Source of the DNA: Myxococcus qinghaiensis
GTDB taxonomy: Bacteria; Myxococcota; Myxococcia; Myxococcales; Myxococcaceae
Direction of reading: 5' to 3'
Assembly: GCF_024198215.1 (NCBI RefSeq)
Contig: NZ_JAKCFA010000016.1
Coordinates: 218,302-282,301 of the forward strand
Length of the DNA: 64,000 bases
Each line of letters begins with the position of its first letter. Positions within the stretch are counted from its first letter, which is position 1. Of this stretch, positions 55,701-64,000 are shown piece after piece. The notes under the pieces are model-generated. The model was not told where the DNA came from, searched no databases, and saw nothing but the letters and a program-made list of their open reading frames with translations. A program made the translations under genes and the position numbers.

Positions 55701-58460
55701 TCAGTAGCTCCCTTTCAAACCGAGCATCGGCAGGATGACGGGCAACCCCATGGCCTCGCGGTGAAGCTTTCCGGCCCTTCGGTCGTATTCGTAGGCGAAG
55801 ACCTCCTGCTGGAGGGAGAGGTTGAGGATGTCCAGATAGGCCTCGAGGTTGAAGTCTTCGTACGCCCAGGACTTCGCGGCGCGGAAGTCCACGCGAAAGA
55901 AGGGCGCCAGTCGCTCCACGCGGTCCGCGTCCTGTCTTGTCCAGGTGCGAAAGCCACCCTCGTTGACGACGGGGCGCTGGGTGACGGAGGAGACCTCTCC
56001 GGATTCCGGGCGGCCGGTGTTGAAGTGCACCACCGTCCCCACCGTCCAGTTGTCCGCGAGCTTGTAGCTGATGGCGGCGTTGAAGACGTGCGCCTGCTCG
56101 AAGGCGAAGGGCAGCTCGCCCTCCGTCATCTCCCGGATGGAGTTGTCATCGGCGTAGCGCGCGAAGCGCCGGTGGCGCTTGCTCTGGAGGAAGCTGTAGC
56201 TGACCCAGCCGAACCAGTCGCGGCCCAGCGGGTGTCGCGCCATCAAGTCCAGACCATACGCATGGCCTCGGGCCGCGGGAACTTCCTGCTGCTGACCTCG
56301 TCGCTTGCGGTTCTCCAGGATGTCCTGCACGTCGAACTCCACCGTGCGGAACAGGGGGTTGAAGTAGATGTCCGCGGTCACCTCGAGTCCCTCGGTGGCC
56401 TTCCACTCCGCGCCCACGTCGAACTGGGCGCCCTCCTGGACGCCGTAGCGCAGGCCCGACACGTCCAGCGCCGGCAGGTGGAGCAGCACGGTGGGGGACT
56501 GATGGTAGAGGCCACCGCCGCCCTTGAGGGTGAGGGACTCCGTGAGCTGGTGGCGCACGGCCAGCCGGGGCTCCACGACGACGTGCTGGATGCCGGGCAC
56601 CAGGTGGTAGCCATCCACGCGAACGCCGGGAGACACCACCCACGTCTCCGAGGGACGCCACGTCGCGCCGACGAAGCCTCCGACGAAGGTGGCCAGGGCC
56701 GAGGGCTGCTTGAGGGGATGGGCGTCGTCCGTCGGCCGCCAGCCTGGAGGCCGCGCGGAGCCGGTGATGGCCGTGGCGACGCGCCGGTGCTCCACGTCCG
56801 TTCCCACTTGGAGGTCCAAAGTCTTCGCCAGGCTCCGCTTCCAGCCGGCCCGGGCGGCGAAGCTGAGCTGCTCCAGCGCGTACTTCCCCGCGAGCACCTC
56901 CTCGGGGGCTCTCCCTGGCACCCGAATCACGCGGCGATACCCCAGGAGCCCTACCTCATCCTTGCCCACGGTGACGCCCAGCTCGCCCTCTCCGCCGGCC
57001 AGGGGATGCGTGCCGCGCAGGTCCACGCGGTGGAAGCGGGAGACGATGGTGGCCCCCATGCTGTCTTCATAGGTGTCGGTGGCCTCGCCCGCGTCGTCGG
57101 AGCTGCCGAGCGCGAACAGGCGCAGTCGTCCCTCGCCCACCTTCTGCTCCACGCGGGCCTGGTAGTCCCAGAAGGCCGCGTGGATGGGATTGTCTTCGTG
57201 GGGCTTGAGGAGGGCGTAGGCCAGGGGGATGAGCAGCCCGGTGTAGCTGTAGCGCCCCGCCATGGTGACGGAGGTGCCTGTCTTGTCGAAGGGCACCTCG
57301 ATGAAGCCGCCCGCGTTGATGAGGTCCGCGTAGGCGGTGAAGTGCGGCCTGTCCTCGCGCGGTTTGCTCAGCCGCCCTTCCACCGCGCCGCCGAGCAGTC
57401 GTCCGTACTGCACCGGCGGCGCCCCGGGATGGAAGTCGATGGTGTCGATGAACTCCGGATGCACCACCGCGGGCCCGAGCAGCAGGTGGTACAGCATGGG
57501 GACGCGCACGCCATCCAGGTAGTAGCCGGTGGCGCCGGGCTGGCCGCCGCGCACCACGGGATAGCCCAGGCCCGAGGCGACGCTGCCCACGCCCGGCATC
57601 AACATGATGACGCGGAAGGGGTCGCCCTGCGTGCCGGGCACCTCGCGCAGCTCCTGCTCGTGCAGGGTGATGCGATTGACCTCGGTGCGGGGGCGGTCAT
57701 CCCTCACCACCGTCTCATAGGGATTCAAGCGGGTGGGCTGGAGCCGGTAGACGACGTCGAGTGACTGGCCCTGCTCGAGCGACTCCTCGAACGTCGCGGG
57801 CTGGTGGGCCGGGGCGCGCACCCGGAACGTGTGGGCGCCTGGAGCCAGCTCCAGCGCGAAGCGGCCGTCCACGTCCGTGACGGCGACCGGCTCCTCCGCG
57901 CCGTCCAGGAACAGGGCCGCGTCCGCCAGCGGCACGCGGGTGCCCATGGCGCGGACCTCACCGCGCAGTCGGGACTGGGTGAAGCGCAGGGCCGCAGGGG
58001 GCTCGAAATGGTAGGCGTAGGGCAGGCGCACCGACACCGGTCCCCCGCCCAGGCTCGGGGGGGTGAAGCGCAGCCCCCGCGCGGCGCGGACAGCGGCGTC
58101 CGTGAGGGGAGCCAGCATGGCCGGCTCTTTCACCGTCACGTCGACGACGAGGCCCTGCTCGTCAATCTGGAGGATGAGCTTCACCTCGTCCGGGGAGCCC
58201 TCCACGCCCTCGGGCCAGGCGGCGGGGGACTCCGTCACGAGCTGGGGCGTCAGGAGCGAGACGCTGCCTCCATCCGCCGCCAGCTTCAGCCGCTCGGCGT
58301 CCTCGGCGGAGACCGTGGTGCCCGCGTCCGTGGCCTGGACGTCGACCTCCACCGCGCGGGGCTCACTGGTGGCGGCCGGAGCGGCTTGTCCGCGAGCGGG
58401 AGCTGGAAGGCAGACAGTCCAGAGCAGGAGCAGGACGAGGACGGGTCGGGGGGAGCCCAT
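55701..58460 (-). CDS. TonB-dependent receptor with N-terminal TonB-C-like domain
   Basis: A 919-residue outer-membrane protein. The signal peptide ends ARGQA. An N-terminal domain (about 85-155, LILQIDEQGLVVDVTVKEP, AARGLRFTPPSL) resembles the C-terminal domain of TonB. A carboxypeptidase-regulatory-like domain (about 165-245, VDGRFALELAPGAHTFRV) follows, then the plug (about 260-375, GYPVVRGGQPGATGYYLDGV) and a 22-strand-type barrel ending in an aromatic. A TonB-like module fused to a receptor is unusual. The ligand is unknown. The gene is co-translated with the downstream lipoprotein. Confidence 0.88.
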   Translation of the reverse strand: MGSPRPVLVLLLLWTVCLPAPARGQAAPAATSEPRAVEVDVQATDAGTTVSAEDAERLKLAADGGSVSLLTPQLVTESPAAWPEGVEGSPDEVKLILQIDEQGLVVDVTVKEPAMLAPLTDAAVRAARGLRFTPPSLGGGPVSVRLPYAYHFEPPAALRFTQSRLRGEVRAMGTRVPLADAALFLDGAEEPVAVTDVDGRFALELAPGAHTFRVRAPAHQPATFEESLEQGQSLDVVYRLQPTRLNPYETVVRDDRPRTEVNRITLHEQELREVPGTQGDPFRVIMLMPGVGSVASGLGYPVVRGGQPGATGYYLDGVRVPMLYHLLLGPAVVHPEFIDTIDFHPGAPPVQYGRLLGGAVEGRLSKPREDRPHFTAYADLINAGGFIEVPFDKTGTSVTMAGRYSYTGLLIPLAYALLKPHEDNPIHAAFWDYQARVEQKVGEGRLRLFALGSSDDAGEATDTYEDSMGATIVSRFHRVDLRGTHPLAGGEGELGVTVGKDEVGLLGYRRVIRVPGRAPEEVLAGKYALEQLSFAARAGWKRSLAKTLDLQVGTDVEHRRVATAITGSARPPGWRPTDDAHPLKQPSALATFVGGFVGATWRPSETWVVSPGVRVDGYHLVPGIQHVVVEPRLAVRHQLTESLTLKGGGGLYHQSPTVLLHLPALDVSGLRYGVQEGAQFDVGAEWKATEGLEVTADIYFNPLFRTVEFDVQDILENRKRRGQQQEVPAARGHAYGLDLMARHPLGRDWFGWVSYSFLQSKRHRRFARYADDNSIREMTEGELPFAFEQAHVFNAAISYKLADNWTVGTVVHFNTGRPESGEVSSVTQRPVVNEGGFRTWTRQDADRVERLAPFFRVDFRAAKSWAYEDFNLEAYLDILNLSLQQEVFAYEYDRRAGKLHREAMGLPVILPMLGLKGSY

Positions 58461-58550
58461 GGTCCGACGTATACGAGGGCACCTCCCGGCGCTGGCTCAG
58501 GCGACCGCCGATGGGGGCCCAAGCACAGACAAGCGAAACTGTCTACCCAT

Positions 58551-58574
58551 GGGGGCGGGTCCGGCACGGCCCCC
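58551..58574 (-). terminator. Possible terminator of sdaA
   Basis: GGGGGC (58551-58556) pairs with GCCCCC (58569-58574) over a 12-base loop, ten bases past the stop of the serine dehydratase gene. Weak. Confidence 0.35.
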
Positions 58575-58583
58575 GAGGGCCAT

Positions 58584-59996
58584 TCAGCACTCCGGCAGAC
58601 CGACGCTGAGGTTGGCGACCTCGAGCACGTTGACGGCGAGCCCGCCGCGCGCGGTCTCCTTGTACTTGTCCTTCATGTCGCGGCCGGTGTCGCGCATGGT
58701 CCGGATGACCTTGTCCAGGCTGACGAAGTGGCGTCCGTCGCCGGAGAGGGCCATGCGTGAGGCGTTGATGGCCTTCACGGAGGCCATGGCGTTGCGCTCG
58801 ATGCAGGGCACCTGCACCAGGCCGCCAATGGGGTCGCAGGTGAGGCCCAGGTTGTGCTCCATCGCGATTTCGGCGGCGTTCTCCACCTGGAGCGGCGTGC
58901 CCCCGAGCACCTCGGTGAGCGCGCCGGCGGCCATGGAGCACGCGCTGCCGACTTCGCCCTGGCAGCCGACCTCGGCGCCGCTGATGGAGGCGTTCTCCTT
59001 GTAGAGCACGCCGATGGCGCCGGCCGTGAGGAGGAAGCGCACCACGCCGTCCTCGCTCGCCCCGGGCCAGAAGCGCCAGTAGTAGTGCAGCACGGCGGGG
59101 ATGATGCCGGCGGCGCCGTTGGTGGGCGCGGTGACGACGCGGCCTCCCGCGGCGTTCTCCTCGTTGACGGCGAGCGCGTAGAGGTTGACCCAGTCGAGCA
59201 CGGTGAGCGGGTTGGTGAGGCCCGCCTCGGGGCGGCTGAGCAGCCGCTGGTACATGGCGGCGGCGCGGCGCTCCACCTTGAGTCCACCCGGGAGGATGCC
59301 GCTGGACGCGCAGCCGCGACGCACGCAGGCCTGCATGACGTCCCAGATGCGCAAGAGGCCGGAGCGGATGTCCTGCTCGGAGCGCACCGTCTTCTCGTTC
59401 GCCATCATCAGGGCGCTGATGGGCATGCGCTCCCGCTCGCACAATTCCAGCAGCGTCGCCGCGGACTGGAAGGGGAAGGGCAGGGGCGTGGTGTCCTTGC
59501 GCAGCGGGTCCTGTCCGACGGACGCGGATTCATCGACGACGAAGCCGCCGCCCACGGAGTAGTAGACGCACGCGTCCAGCTCCGCGCCGTCCGCGCCGAA
59601 GGCGGAGAAGCGCATCCCGTTGGGATGGAAGGGCAGGCTGCGGCGGCGGTGCATCACCAGGTGCTCGCCGTCCTTGAAGACGATGTCCCGCTGACCGAGC
59701 ACGCTGATGCGGCCCTCGGTGCGCCAGCGCGTGACGATGGCGGGGATGGCCTCCACGTCCACGGCCTCCGGCGTGTCGCCGCGAAGGCCGAGCACCACCG
59801 CCTTGTCGCTGCCGTGGCCCTTGCCCGTGGCGCCGAGCGAGCCGAACAGCTCCACCTTCAGGCGCGTGAGCTTCTCCAGGTGACCGCGCTCCACCAGTCG
59901 CAGCACGAATGTGCGCGCGGCTCGCATGGGCCCCACCGTGTGGGAGCTCGAGGGACCGATACCAATCTTGAAGAGGTCGAAAACGCTGACAGCCAT
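58584..59996 (-). CDS. sdaA: L-serine ammonia-lyase (single chain)
   Basis: A 470-residue iron-sulfur enzyme converting L-serine to pyruvate and ammonia. The ATG at 59996 gives the canonical start VFDLFKIGIGPSSSHTVGPM. The catalytic domain has APTNGAAGIIPAVLHYY, GAEVGCQGEVGSACSMAA and LTCDPIGGLVQVPCIERN; the Cys residues in these segments are the expected [4Fe-4S] ligands. Alpha and beta domains are fused, as in the one-chain form. No strong ribosome site is seen. A 297-base gap upstream shows no other gene. Confidence 0.95.
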   Translation of the reverse strand: MAVSVFDLFKIGIGPSSSHTVGPMRAARTFVLRLVERGHLEKLTRLKVELFGSLGATGKGHGSDKAVVLGLRGDTPEAVDVEAIPAIVTRWRTEGRISVLGQRDIVFKDGEHLVMHRRRSLPFHPNGMRFSAFGADGAELDACVYYSVGGGFVVDESASVGQDPLRKDTTPLPFPFQSAATLLELCERERMPISALMMANEKTVRSEQDIRSGLLRIWDVMQACVRRGCASSGILPGGLKVERRAAAMYQRLLSRPEAGLTNPLTVLDWVNLYALAVNEENAAGGRVVTAPTNGAAGIIPAVLHYYWRFWPGASEDGVVRFLLTAGAIGVLYKENASISGAEVGCQGEVGSACSMAAGALTEVLGGTPLQVENAAEIAMEHNLGLTCDPIGGLVQVPCIERNAMASVKAINASRMALSGDGRHFVSLDKVIRTMRDTGRDMKDKYKETARGGLAVNVLEVANLSVGLPEC

Positions 59997-60293
59997 CGCG
60001 GGCGCAACATGCCACGTTTCCACTTTTGTCCCAGCGCCTCGCGGCGTGACGTTCCTGCTCCATGTGAAGCGCGCGACTTCTTGGCGTGCCAAGGAGCTGA
60101 AGCTCGGCGAGGTGGCGAGCGAGCACGCCCGGGGGAATGCGCGGGTTCTTGCCGCGGGAAGCCATGGCGAACGCACTGCGTCGTGAGCGCTGGGCTGTTC
60201 TTCTCTTCGGAGACTGGAATGGGTGGAGCGAGCCCTCGCGAGTCGGGTTGAACGCGCGACGACCCGGTGGGGGTAGGGGTGCGGGGTGGCGGC

Positions 60294-61907
60294 TCAGGCG
60301 ACGGCGCGCTCGGGGCGCAGAGGGGTGGGACTTGCGCGGCGCTCCTCTTCGGTGAGGGCGAGTGACTTGCGGTACTCGGCGGCCTCGGCGATGCGGGTCA
60401 GCTCGAACTCGCCGTGGTGTTCGCGCACGGCCTTGGCCACTTCGTCGAGCGTGACGCGGAAGAACTCCTTGCGCTCGTTGATGCGGTTGACGCGGCGCTG
60501 GGCGAACGTCCGGTGCAGGGTGGCTTCGAGCGACGGCGCGTCCGCGGTGCGGATGATGGCGTGGACATCGAACTCGAAGGGGACGGAGGCGTCGCCCAGC
60601 TCGTCGATGCGGTCCTGGGGGACGAGTCGTCGCGTCATGCCGACCTTGTAGATGTCCTCTCCGAAGGAGCCGATGTTGGAGATGACGTAGACGTGGCCGG
60701 TGCGGGTGAGCTGGGCCTGGGAGATGGCGCGCTGGCGTTCCTGGTCCTCGGCGACGCGGCGCTCCAGCTCGGCGATGCGTTCGAGGAGCTTGGATTGCTC
60801 GGCGCCCTTGCTGCGCTCCAGCTCCCCGCGGGCCTTGCGAAGGGCCTCTTCGTCACGCTGGGCTTCGCGCTCGGCCTCCAGCTTCGCGCGTTCGAGCTCT
60901 CGCTGCGCGGTCTCCTCCTCGCGCATCTGCTCGCGGATGCGGCGTTGTTCTTCCTTCTCCTCCTGGCGCTTCTCTTCGTATTCGTGGGCGAGGCGCAGCT
61001 CCTCCAGCTTCAGCTCGACGTAGTCAGTGGCGATGAAGCACTGCTGAATCTCGGTGAGGCCGCTGATGGCCTCGGAGGCCTTCTGGATGCGGGCCTCCAT
61101 GGCCTTGATGTTCTTGTAGGTGACCTTGGCCACGCAGGCGTCCGCCTCGCCGTTGAAGGCGCGGAGCATCAACTTGAGGGTGCGCTCCGTCTGCTTCTTG
61201 CCTTCGGCCTTGCTGCCATTGACCTCCCATTGAATCTTGCAGAAGGCGGCTTGCTTGCCCTTGAGCATGGCCTTCTGTCGTTCGCGGAGTGTGTCGAGGC
61301 GTTGTTCGTACTTCTCCGAGGAGGAGAGGTTGTAGATGGGTTTGTAGAACCCGTAGGAGCGGAGGATGGTCTCCTCTTCGAGGGGGCGCAGCTCGGCGCG
61401 AAGCTTCACGATGAGGGGTTCGAGGCGGGCCTGTTCCTCGCGGGCGTGATTGCGGCGGGCCTCGACTTCGCGGACGGCGGCGTCCGCCTGTTCCCTGGCG
61501 CGGGCGAGCTCCGTGCGGCCTTGCTCGCGAGCGCGGGTGAGTTCGGTCTGGGCCTGTTCGCGAGCCTGGGTGAGCTCCGAGGCGATGCGGGCGCGTTCGA
61601 GGCGGATGGCCTGGTCGGTGGAGGTCCTGACCTGTTCCAGGTCGGCCTTCGCGCCCCGGATGGCGGCGTCCGCGAGCTCGCGTTCCCGGGCGAGCTCCGA
61701 GGCCACGCGGTTGCGCTCGGTGGCGAGCATGTGCTCGGACTCGGCCTTGAGGCGTTCGAGGGAGGAGAGGACGCGCTGTCGCTCGGCCTCCACGTCGAGC
61801 ACGGGTTTGAAGCGGGCGCGGACGGCTCGGAGCTGGAGGGCGGTGCGGACCAGGAGCCCGGTCAACAGCAGGCTCGAAATCGCCAGGGCCAGGACGGCAG
61901 GCTGCAT
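60294..61907 (-). CDS. DUF4041 / GIY-YIG (T5orf172) domain protein
   Basis: A 537-residue protein. The ATG at 61907 has GGGGGAG upstream; the N-terminus has one membrane segment (about 4-24). A long Arg/Glu/Ala coiled coil follows (about 35-180). The DUF4041 domain (about 195-330, EETILRSYGFYKPIYNLSSS, KLMLRAFNGEADACVAKV) and a second coiled coil lead to a C-terminal T5orf172 GIY-YIG nuclease-like domain (about 405-500) with GHVYVISNIGSFGEDIYKVG, MTRR, and FAQRRVNRINERKEFFRVT. Such proteins occur in phage and mobile-element settings. A nuclease or defence-related role is likely but not demonstrated. It lies at the edge of the low-GC region. Confidence 0.85.
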   Translation of the reverse strand: MQPAVLALAISSLLLTGLLVRTALQLRAVRARFKPVLDVEAERQRVLSSLERLKAESEHMLATERNRVASELARERELADAAIRGAKADLEQVRTSTDQAIRLERARIASELTQAREQAQTELTRAREQGRTELARAREQADAAVREVEARRNHAREEQARLEPLIVKLRAELRPLEEETILRSYGFYKPIYNLSSSEKYEQRLDTLRERQKAMLKGKQAAFCKIQWEVNGSKAEGKKQTERTLKLMLRAFNGEADACVAKVTYKNIKAMEARIQKASEAISGLTEIQQCFIATDYVELKLEELRLAHEYEEKRQEEKEEQRRIREQMREEETAQRELERAKLEAEREAQRDEEALRKARGELERSKGAEQSKLLERIAELERRVAEDQERQRAISQAQLTRTGHVYVISNIGSFGEDIYKVGMTRRLVPQDRIDELGDASVPFEFDVHAIIRTADAPSLEATLHRTFAQRRVNRINERKEFFRVTLDEVAKAVREHHGEFELTRIAEAAEYRKSLALTEEERRASPTPLRPERAVA

Positions 61908-62474
61908 GGAGGTCTCCCCCGTGAGGTGTCCCCGCCGTGAGGTTCTGGCGTGGAGGAGGAGGACTGTGCGCCTGGGGAGGTTTGCCGGGGTATCACCCCT
62001 GGGGGGTATTCCATTCCCTGCACTACCGAGTACTCGCAGGGATCCCTGCTCTTTTGAGTCAAAGACAGGGGATGGACTGCGGGAGGGGCGGTTGGTCTAA
62101 TTGCGCTGGAGAACTCGGCAGAGCGTCGTCGTCGAGTTCATGGTGTTGACAAGATTGGGGGGGTGGCCAAGCGGTTCGTCCTTGTGTCAAGCGGGTATCC
62201 GCAGTCGAGGGCCTCCGGCATAGCCCGAAGGGCGAAGCTCTATTCCAGCGCGCTGCACTCTTGGATCCGTCCTTACGAATTCGCCGACACCTAAGAATGG
62301 ATCAGGCCTAAGTCATAAGGCACGTTCCCTCTTTACTGGCTATTCCAAAGAAGGCACGCTCCAACTGAACGGAACTGCACGTTCCACTCAAGGAATACTT
62401 CAGCAGAATCCTTCTGGCTGAGTCGATTTTGAACCACGGAAGCCCCAATGGCAACAAGCCGCTGAGAAGCCGAT
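61908..62474. other. Long intergenic boundary, GC falls
   Basis: 567 bases without a supported gene. Composition changes from the high-GC chromosome to a markedly AT-richer sequence at about 62240. It contains a tRNA-like 5' fragment (62157-62174) and a frame open from about 62364 to 62542 that looks protein-like (KEYFSRILLAESILNHG) but lacks a start and overlaps the ATPase gene. The latter may be the remnant of an upstream gene. This may be the left junction of a mobile island. Confidence 0.5.
62157..62174 (+). other. tRNA-like 5' fragment (possible attachment scar)
   Basis: A G-run followed by GTGGCCAAGCGG (62163-62174) resembles the acceptor/D-arm of tRNA-Gln. The expected anticodon arm, T arm and 3' acceptor do not follow. 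Together with the GC drop nearby it could be an integration scar; chance similarity is possible. Confidence 0.25.
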
Positions 62475-63980
62475 ATGACCACAAAGGTGCTACTTCCCAG
62501 GTTGATGTCCTTCAAGGTCTCCGGTGCATCACCGGTATTTAAGAGCGACATTTCGAGAGAGGTCACAGCCGGCGTCAACTTCATTCTAGGCGGCAATGGC
62601 CTCGGGAAAACCACCACCATACAGGCCATTGCATATGCGCTTAGCGGCGGCATTACGAAGCAGTTTGAGCCTGACCGTTCATTCCGCTGGAACCACAAGT
62701 GGTTCTCCGGCCGCATTGACCCAGAAAAAGCGTCAAGTGCATTTGTTGAAATTGAGTTTCATCTTGGCCAGCGGCGTATTGGGATCCGAAGGCACTTTTC
62801 CTCCTCCAGCGTCTCCGCCGTAAAACTCACGGATTCAGACGAGTGGATCACGGATAGAAAAAAAGCGGCCTCCGTACTCGCGAGCGAATTGGAAACTGCA
62901 GGCTTCAGGTCGATAGATGACTTCGCATTCGTCGTACATCGGCTACTTTACCTTGCAGAAGATCGGCGCGCGATAGCCTGGGATGCCTCAGCCCAAGTGC
63001 GCCTACTAATGCTGCTTAGCCCTGAAGCAATTAGCGAAGAACAGTTTCGCAAGAGCAGGGAGAATCTAAAGAAGGTTGATTCAAGCCGGAGGCATGCACA
63101 CGTGGCGGTGGGCAAGCTTCAAGGTATGCTTGGGCAAAAGGTGGAACGGCTCAAGCCTAGTGCCAGTGAGGTGCCACCGATAGCTCCTGGACCGGACGAG
63201 CAGGACGAATCCGGGACAAGCGCAATTGATGTACTTGAGGCACTCGAACGCGCAATTGGCGCACGAACAGTTGCCGAAAATACGCTACAGGATCTCGACC
63301 GTCAACTCGCACAGCGAAGCCACGATGTCGAGCAGCTTCGAACTAAAATTGATGCAGCGGAGGTTGCGCTTGTTCAGGAGTCACTAGGCGAGATCGAAAC
63401 TGAGCGACGACTTCCGCTTGCAAAGCTGCTGGAGCGAGGACTGTGCCCTGCATGTGGATCGCACAGTGCGGAATTGCAGCGCCTTGCGCATAAACACGCC
63501 AATGATTCCCAATGTCTTGTCTGTGGGACGATGGAGGAATCCGGCGATTGGCAGGAACTCTCAAGTCTCCAGTCGCAACTCTCTGAGAAGCTACGCGCTC
63601 AACGTGTTCTCGACGACCGGAGGCGTGCCACTAAGGGACAACTACAATTAGCCCAGAGAGAGGAGGATCGCCTTTCTTTGCAAGTTACTTCCCGCGCGCT
63701 CAAATCGCCAGCGCGGATCGAGCCGTTGCCTTCACTCAATGATGGGAAGATTCGGCCCCGCCCCGCAGAGCTACGCCAACGGCTCGACGATGCTCAAGAA
63801 ACAGAGGCCCAACTCCTGTCTGAAGTAAAGACTTATCAGAATCGACTCACGAGGACGTACTCGCGCTTTAAGACCAATGCCGATCAGTTAAGGGCGAGAA
63901 GGATCATACTGCCGCGACCGCATTCAAGGAGGCGGTCGCGTGGGAAGAGGTCCATTCGGGTATTTGCCCTCTGCGGATGA
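62475..63980 (+). CDS. SMC/Rad50-like AAA ATPase, N-terminal part, probably frameshifted
   Basis: 501 residues to a stop at 63978-63980. The N-terminus has the Walker A site GGNGLGKTTTIQAIAYALSG (about residues 38-57), then a Q-loop-type region (FVVHRLLYLAEDRRAI). Coiled-coil arms flank a zinc-hook-like pair, CPAC and CLVC (about 320-352). Walker B and the signature motif, which should lie in a C-terminal half, are absent. After about residue 470 the frame turns Arg-rich, while the frame shifted by two bases (from about 63889) reads GEKDHTAATAFKEAVAWEEV, a better continuation. A one-base deletion is likely. Codon use is AT-richer than all neighbours, indicating transfer. Confidence 0.75.
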   Translation: MTTKVLLPRLMSFKVSGASPVFKSDISREVTAGVNFILGGNGLGKTTTIQAIAYALSGGITKQFEPDRSFRWNHKWFSGRIDPEKASSAFVEIEFHLGQRRIGIRRHFSSSSVSAVKLTDSDEWITDRKKAASVLASELETAGFRSIDDFAFVVHRLLYLAEDRRAIAWDASAQVRLLMLLSPEAISEEQFRKSRENLKKVDSSRRHAHVAVGKLQGMLGQKVERLKPSASEVPPIAPGPDEQDESGTSAIDVLEALERAIGARTVAENTLQDLDRQLAQRSHDVEQLRTKIDAAEVALVQESLGEIETERRLPLAKLLERGLCPACGSHSAELQRLAHKHANDSQCLVCGTMEESGDWQELSSLQSQLSEKLRAQRVLDDRRRATKGQLQLAQREEDRLSLQVTSRALKSPARIEPLPSLNDGKIRPRPAELRQRLDDAQETEAQLLSEVKTYQNRLTRTYSRFKTNADQLRARRIILPRPHSRRRSRGKRSIRVFALCG

Positions 63981-64000
63981 GGGGGCGTTCGACCGGCTGT

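Noticed and set aside
62364..62542. Separate small gene before the ATPase
   Set aside because: The frame looks protein-like but has no start codon and overlaps the ATPase start by 68 bases; kept only as a possible remnant.

Overview
The window comes from a high-GC chromosome with strongly G/C-ending codons. It encodes proteins typical of the Myxococcaceae (Myxococcus, Corallococcus or Pyxidicoccus type): a Ser/Thr kinase with an N-terminal zinc ribbon, many lipoproteins and secreted proteins of unknown function, geosmin synthase with family 2B encapsulins, an alpha-2-macroglobulin/PBP1C pair, and a DUF4331/HupE/TPR cluster. The organism is inferred from gene content only. No rRNA gene, complete tRNA gene, CRISPR array or intact insertion sequence was seen.

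Layout. (1) 92-9057: a DUF2911 exported protein faces a tight bacillithiol operon, bshC-bshB1-bshA, on the minus strand. Divergent from it are a secreted PIG-L deacetylase-like protein, a 56-residue membrane protein and a sodium:solute symporter, joined by 4-base overlaps. (2) 9113-16573: an FG-GAP-like lipoprotein, a SAM O-methyltransferase, a secreted PHP-domain protein, an ArsR regulator with a double SRPBCC protein, and a secreted lipase carrying three cysteine-containing modules. (3) 16886-22026: an operon of geosmin synthase followed by two family 2B encapsulin shell genes, the best-defined specialised system here. (4) 22227-28777: a hypothetical exported protein, then a 1323-residue annexin-repeat protein with a C-terminal nuclease-like toxin domain and an adjacent probable immunity gene, then a GNAT acetyltransferase. 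(5) 28853-43374: Ser/Thr kinase, alpha-2-macroglobulin plus PBP1C, a tail-anchored repeat protein, a large-subunit catalase and a membrane-anchored SRPBCC protein. (6) 43583-53156: a DUF4082 triple-module secreted protein, a small membrane protein, an alpha-carbonic anhydrase, and the TPR lipoprotein/HupE/DUF4331/small lipoprotein operon. (7) 53385-59996: a methyltransferase, a TonB-dependent receptor coupled to a lipoprotein, and L-serine dehydratase. (8) 60294-64000: a DUF4041/GIY-YIG protein, then an abrupt fall in GC with a tRNA-like fragment and an SMC/Rad50-like ATPase whose frame appears to break near its end. This looks like the edge of a horizontally acquired island.

Most intergenic gaps between converging or terminating genes hold GC-rich hairpins that read as terminators; several carry a T tract on the correct strand. 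The two most interesting systems are the geosmin-synthase/two-shell encapsulin operon and the annexin-repeat toxin/immunity pair. The low-GC right edge may belong to a defence island, but it is cut by the window end.
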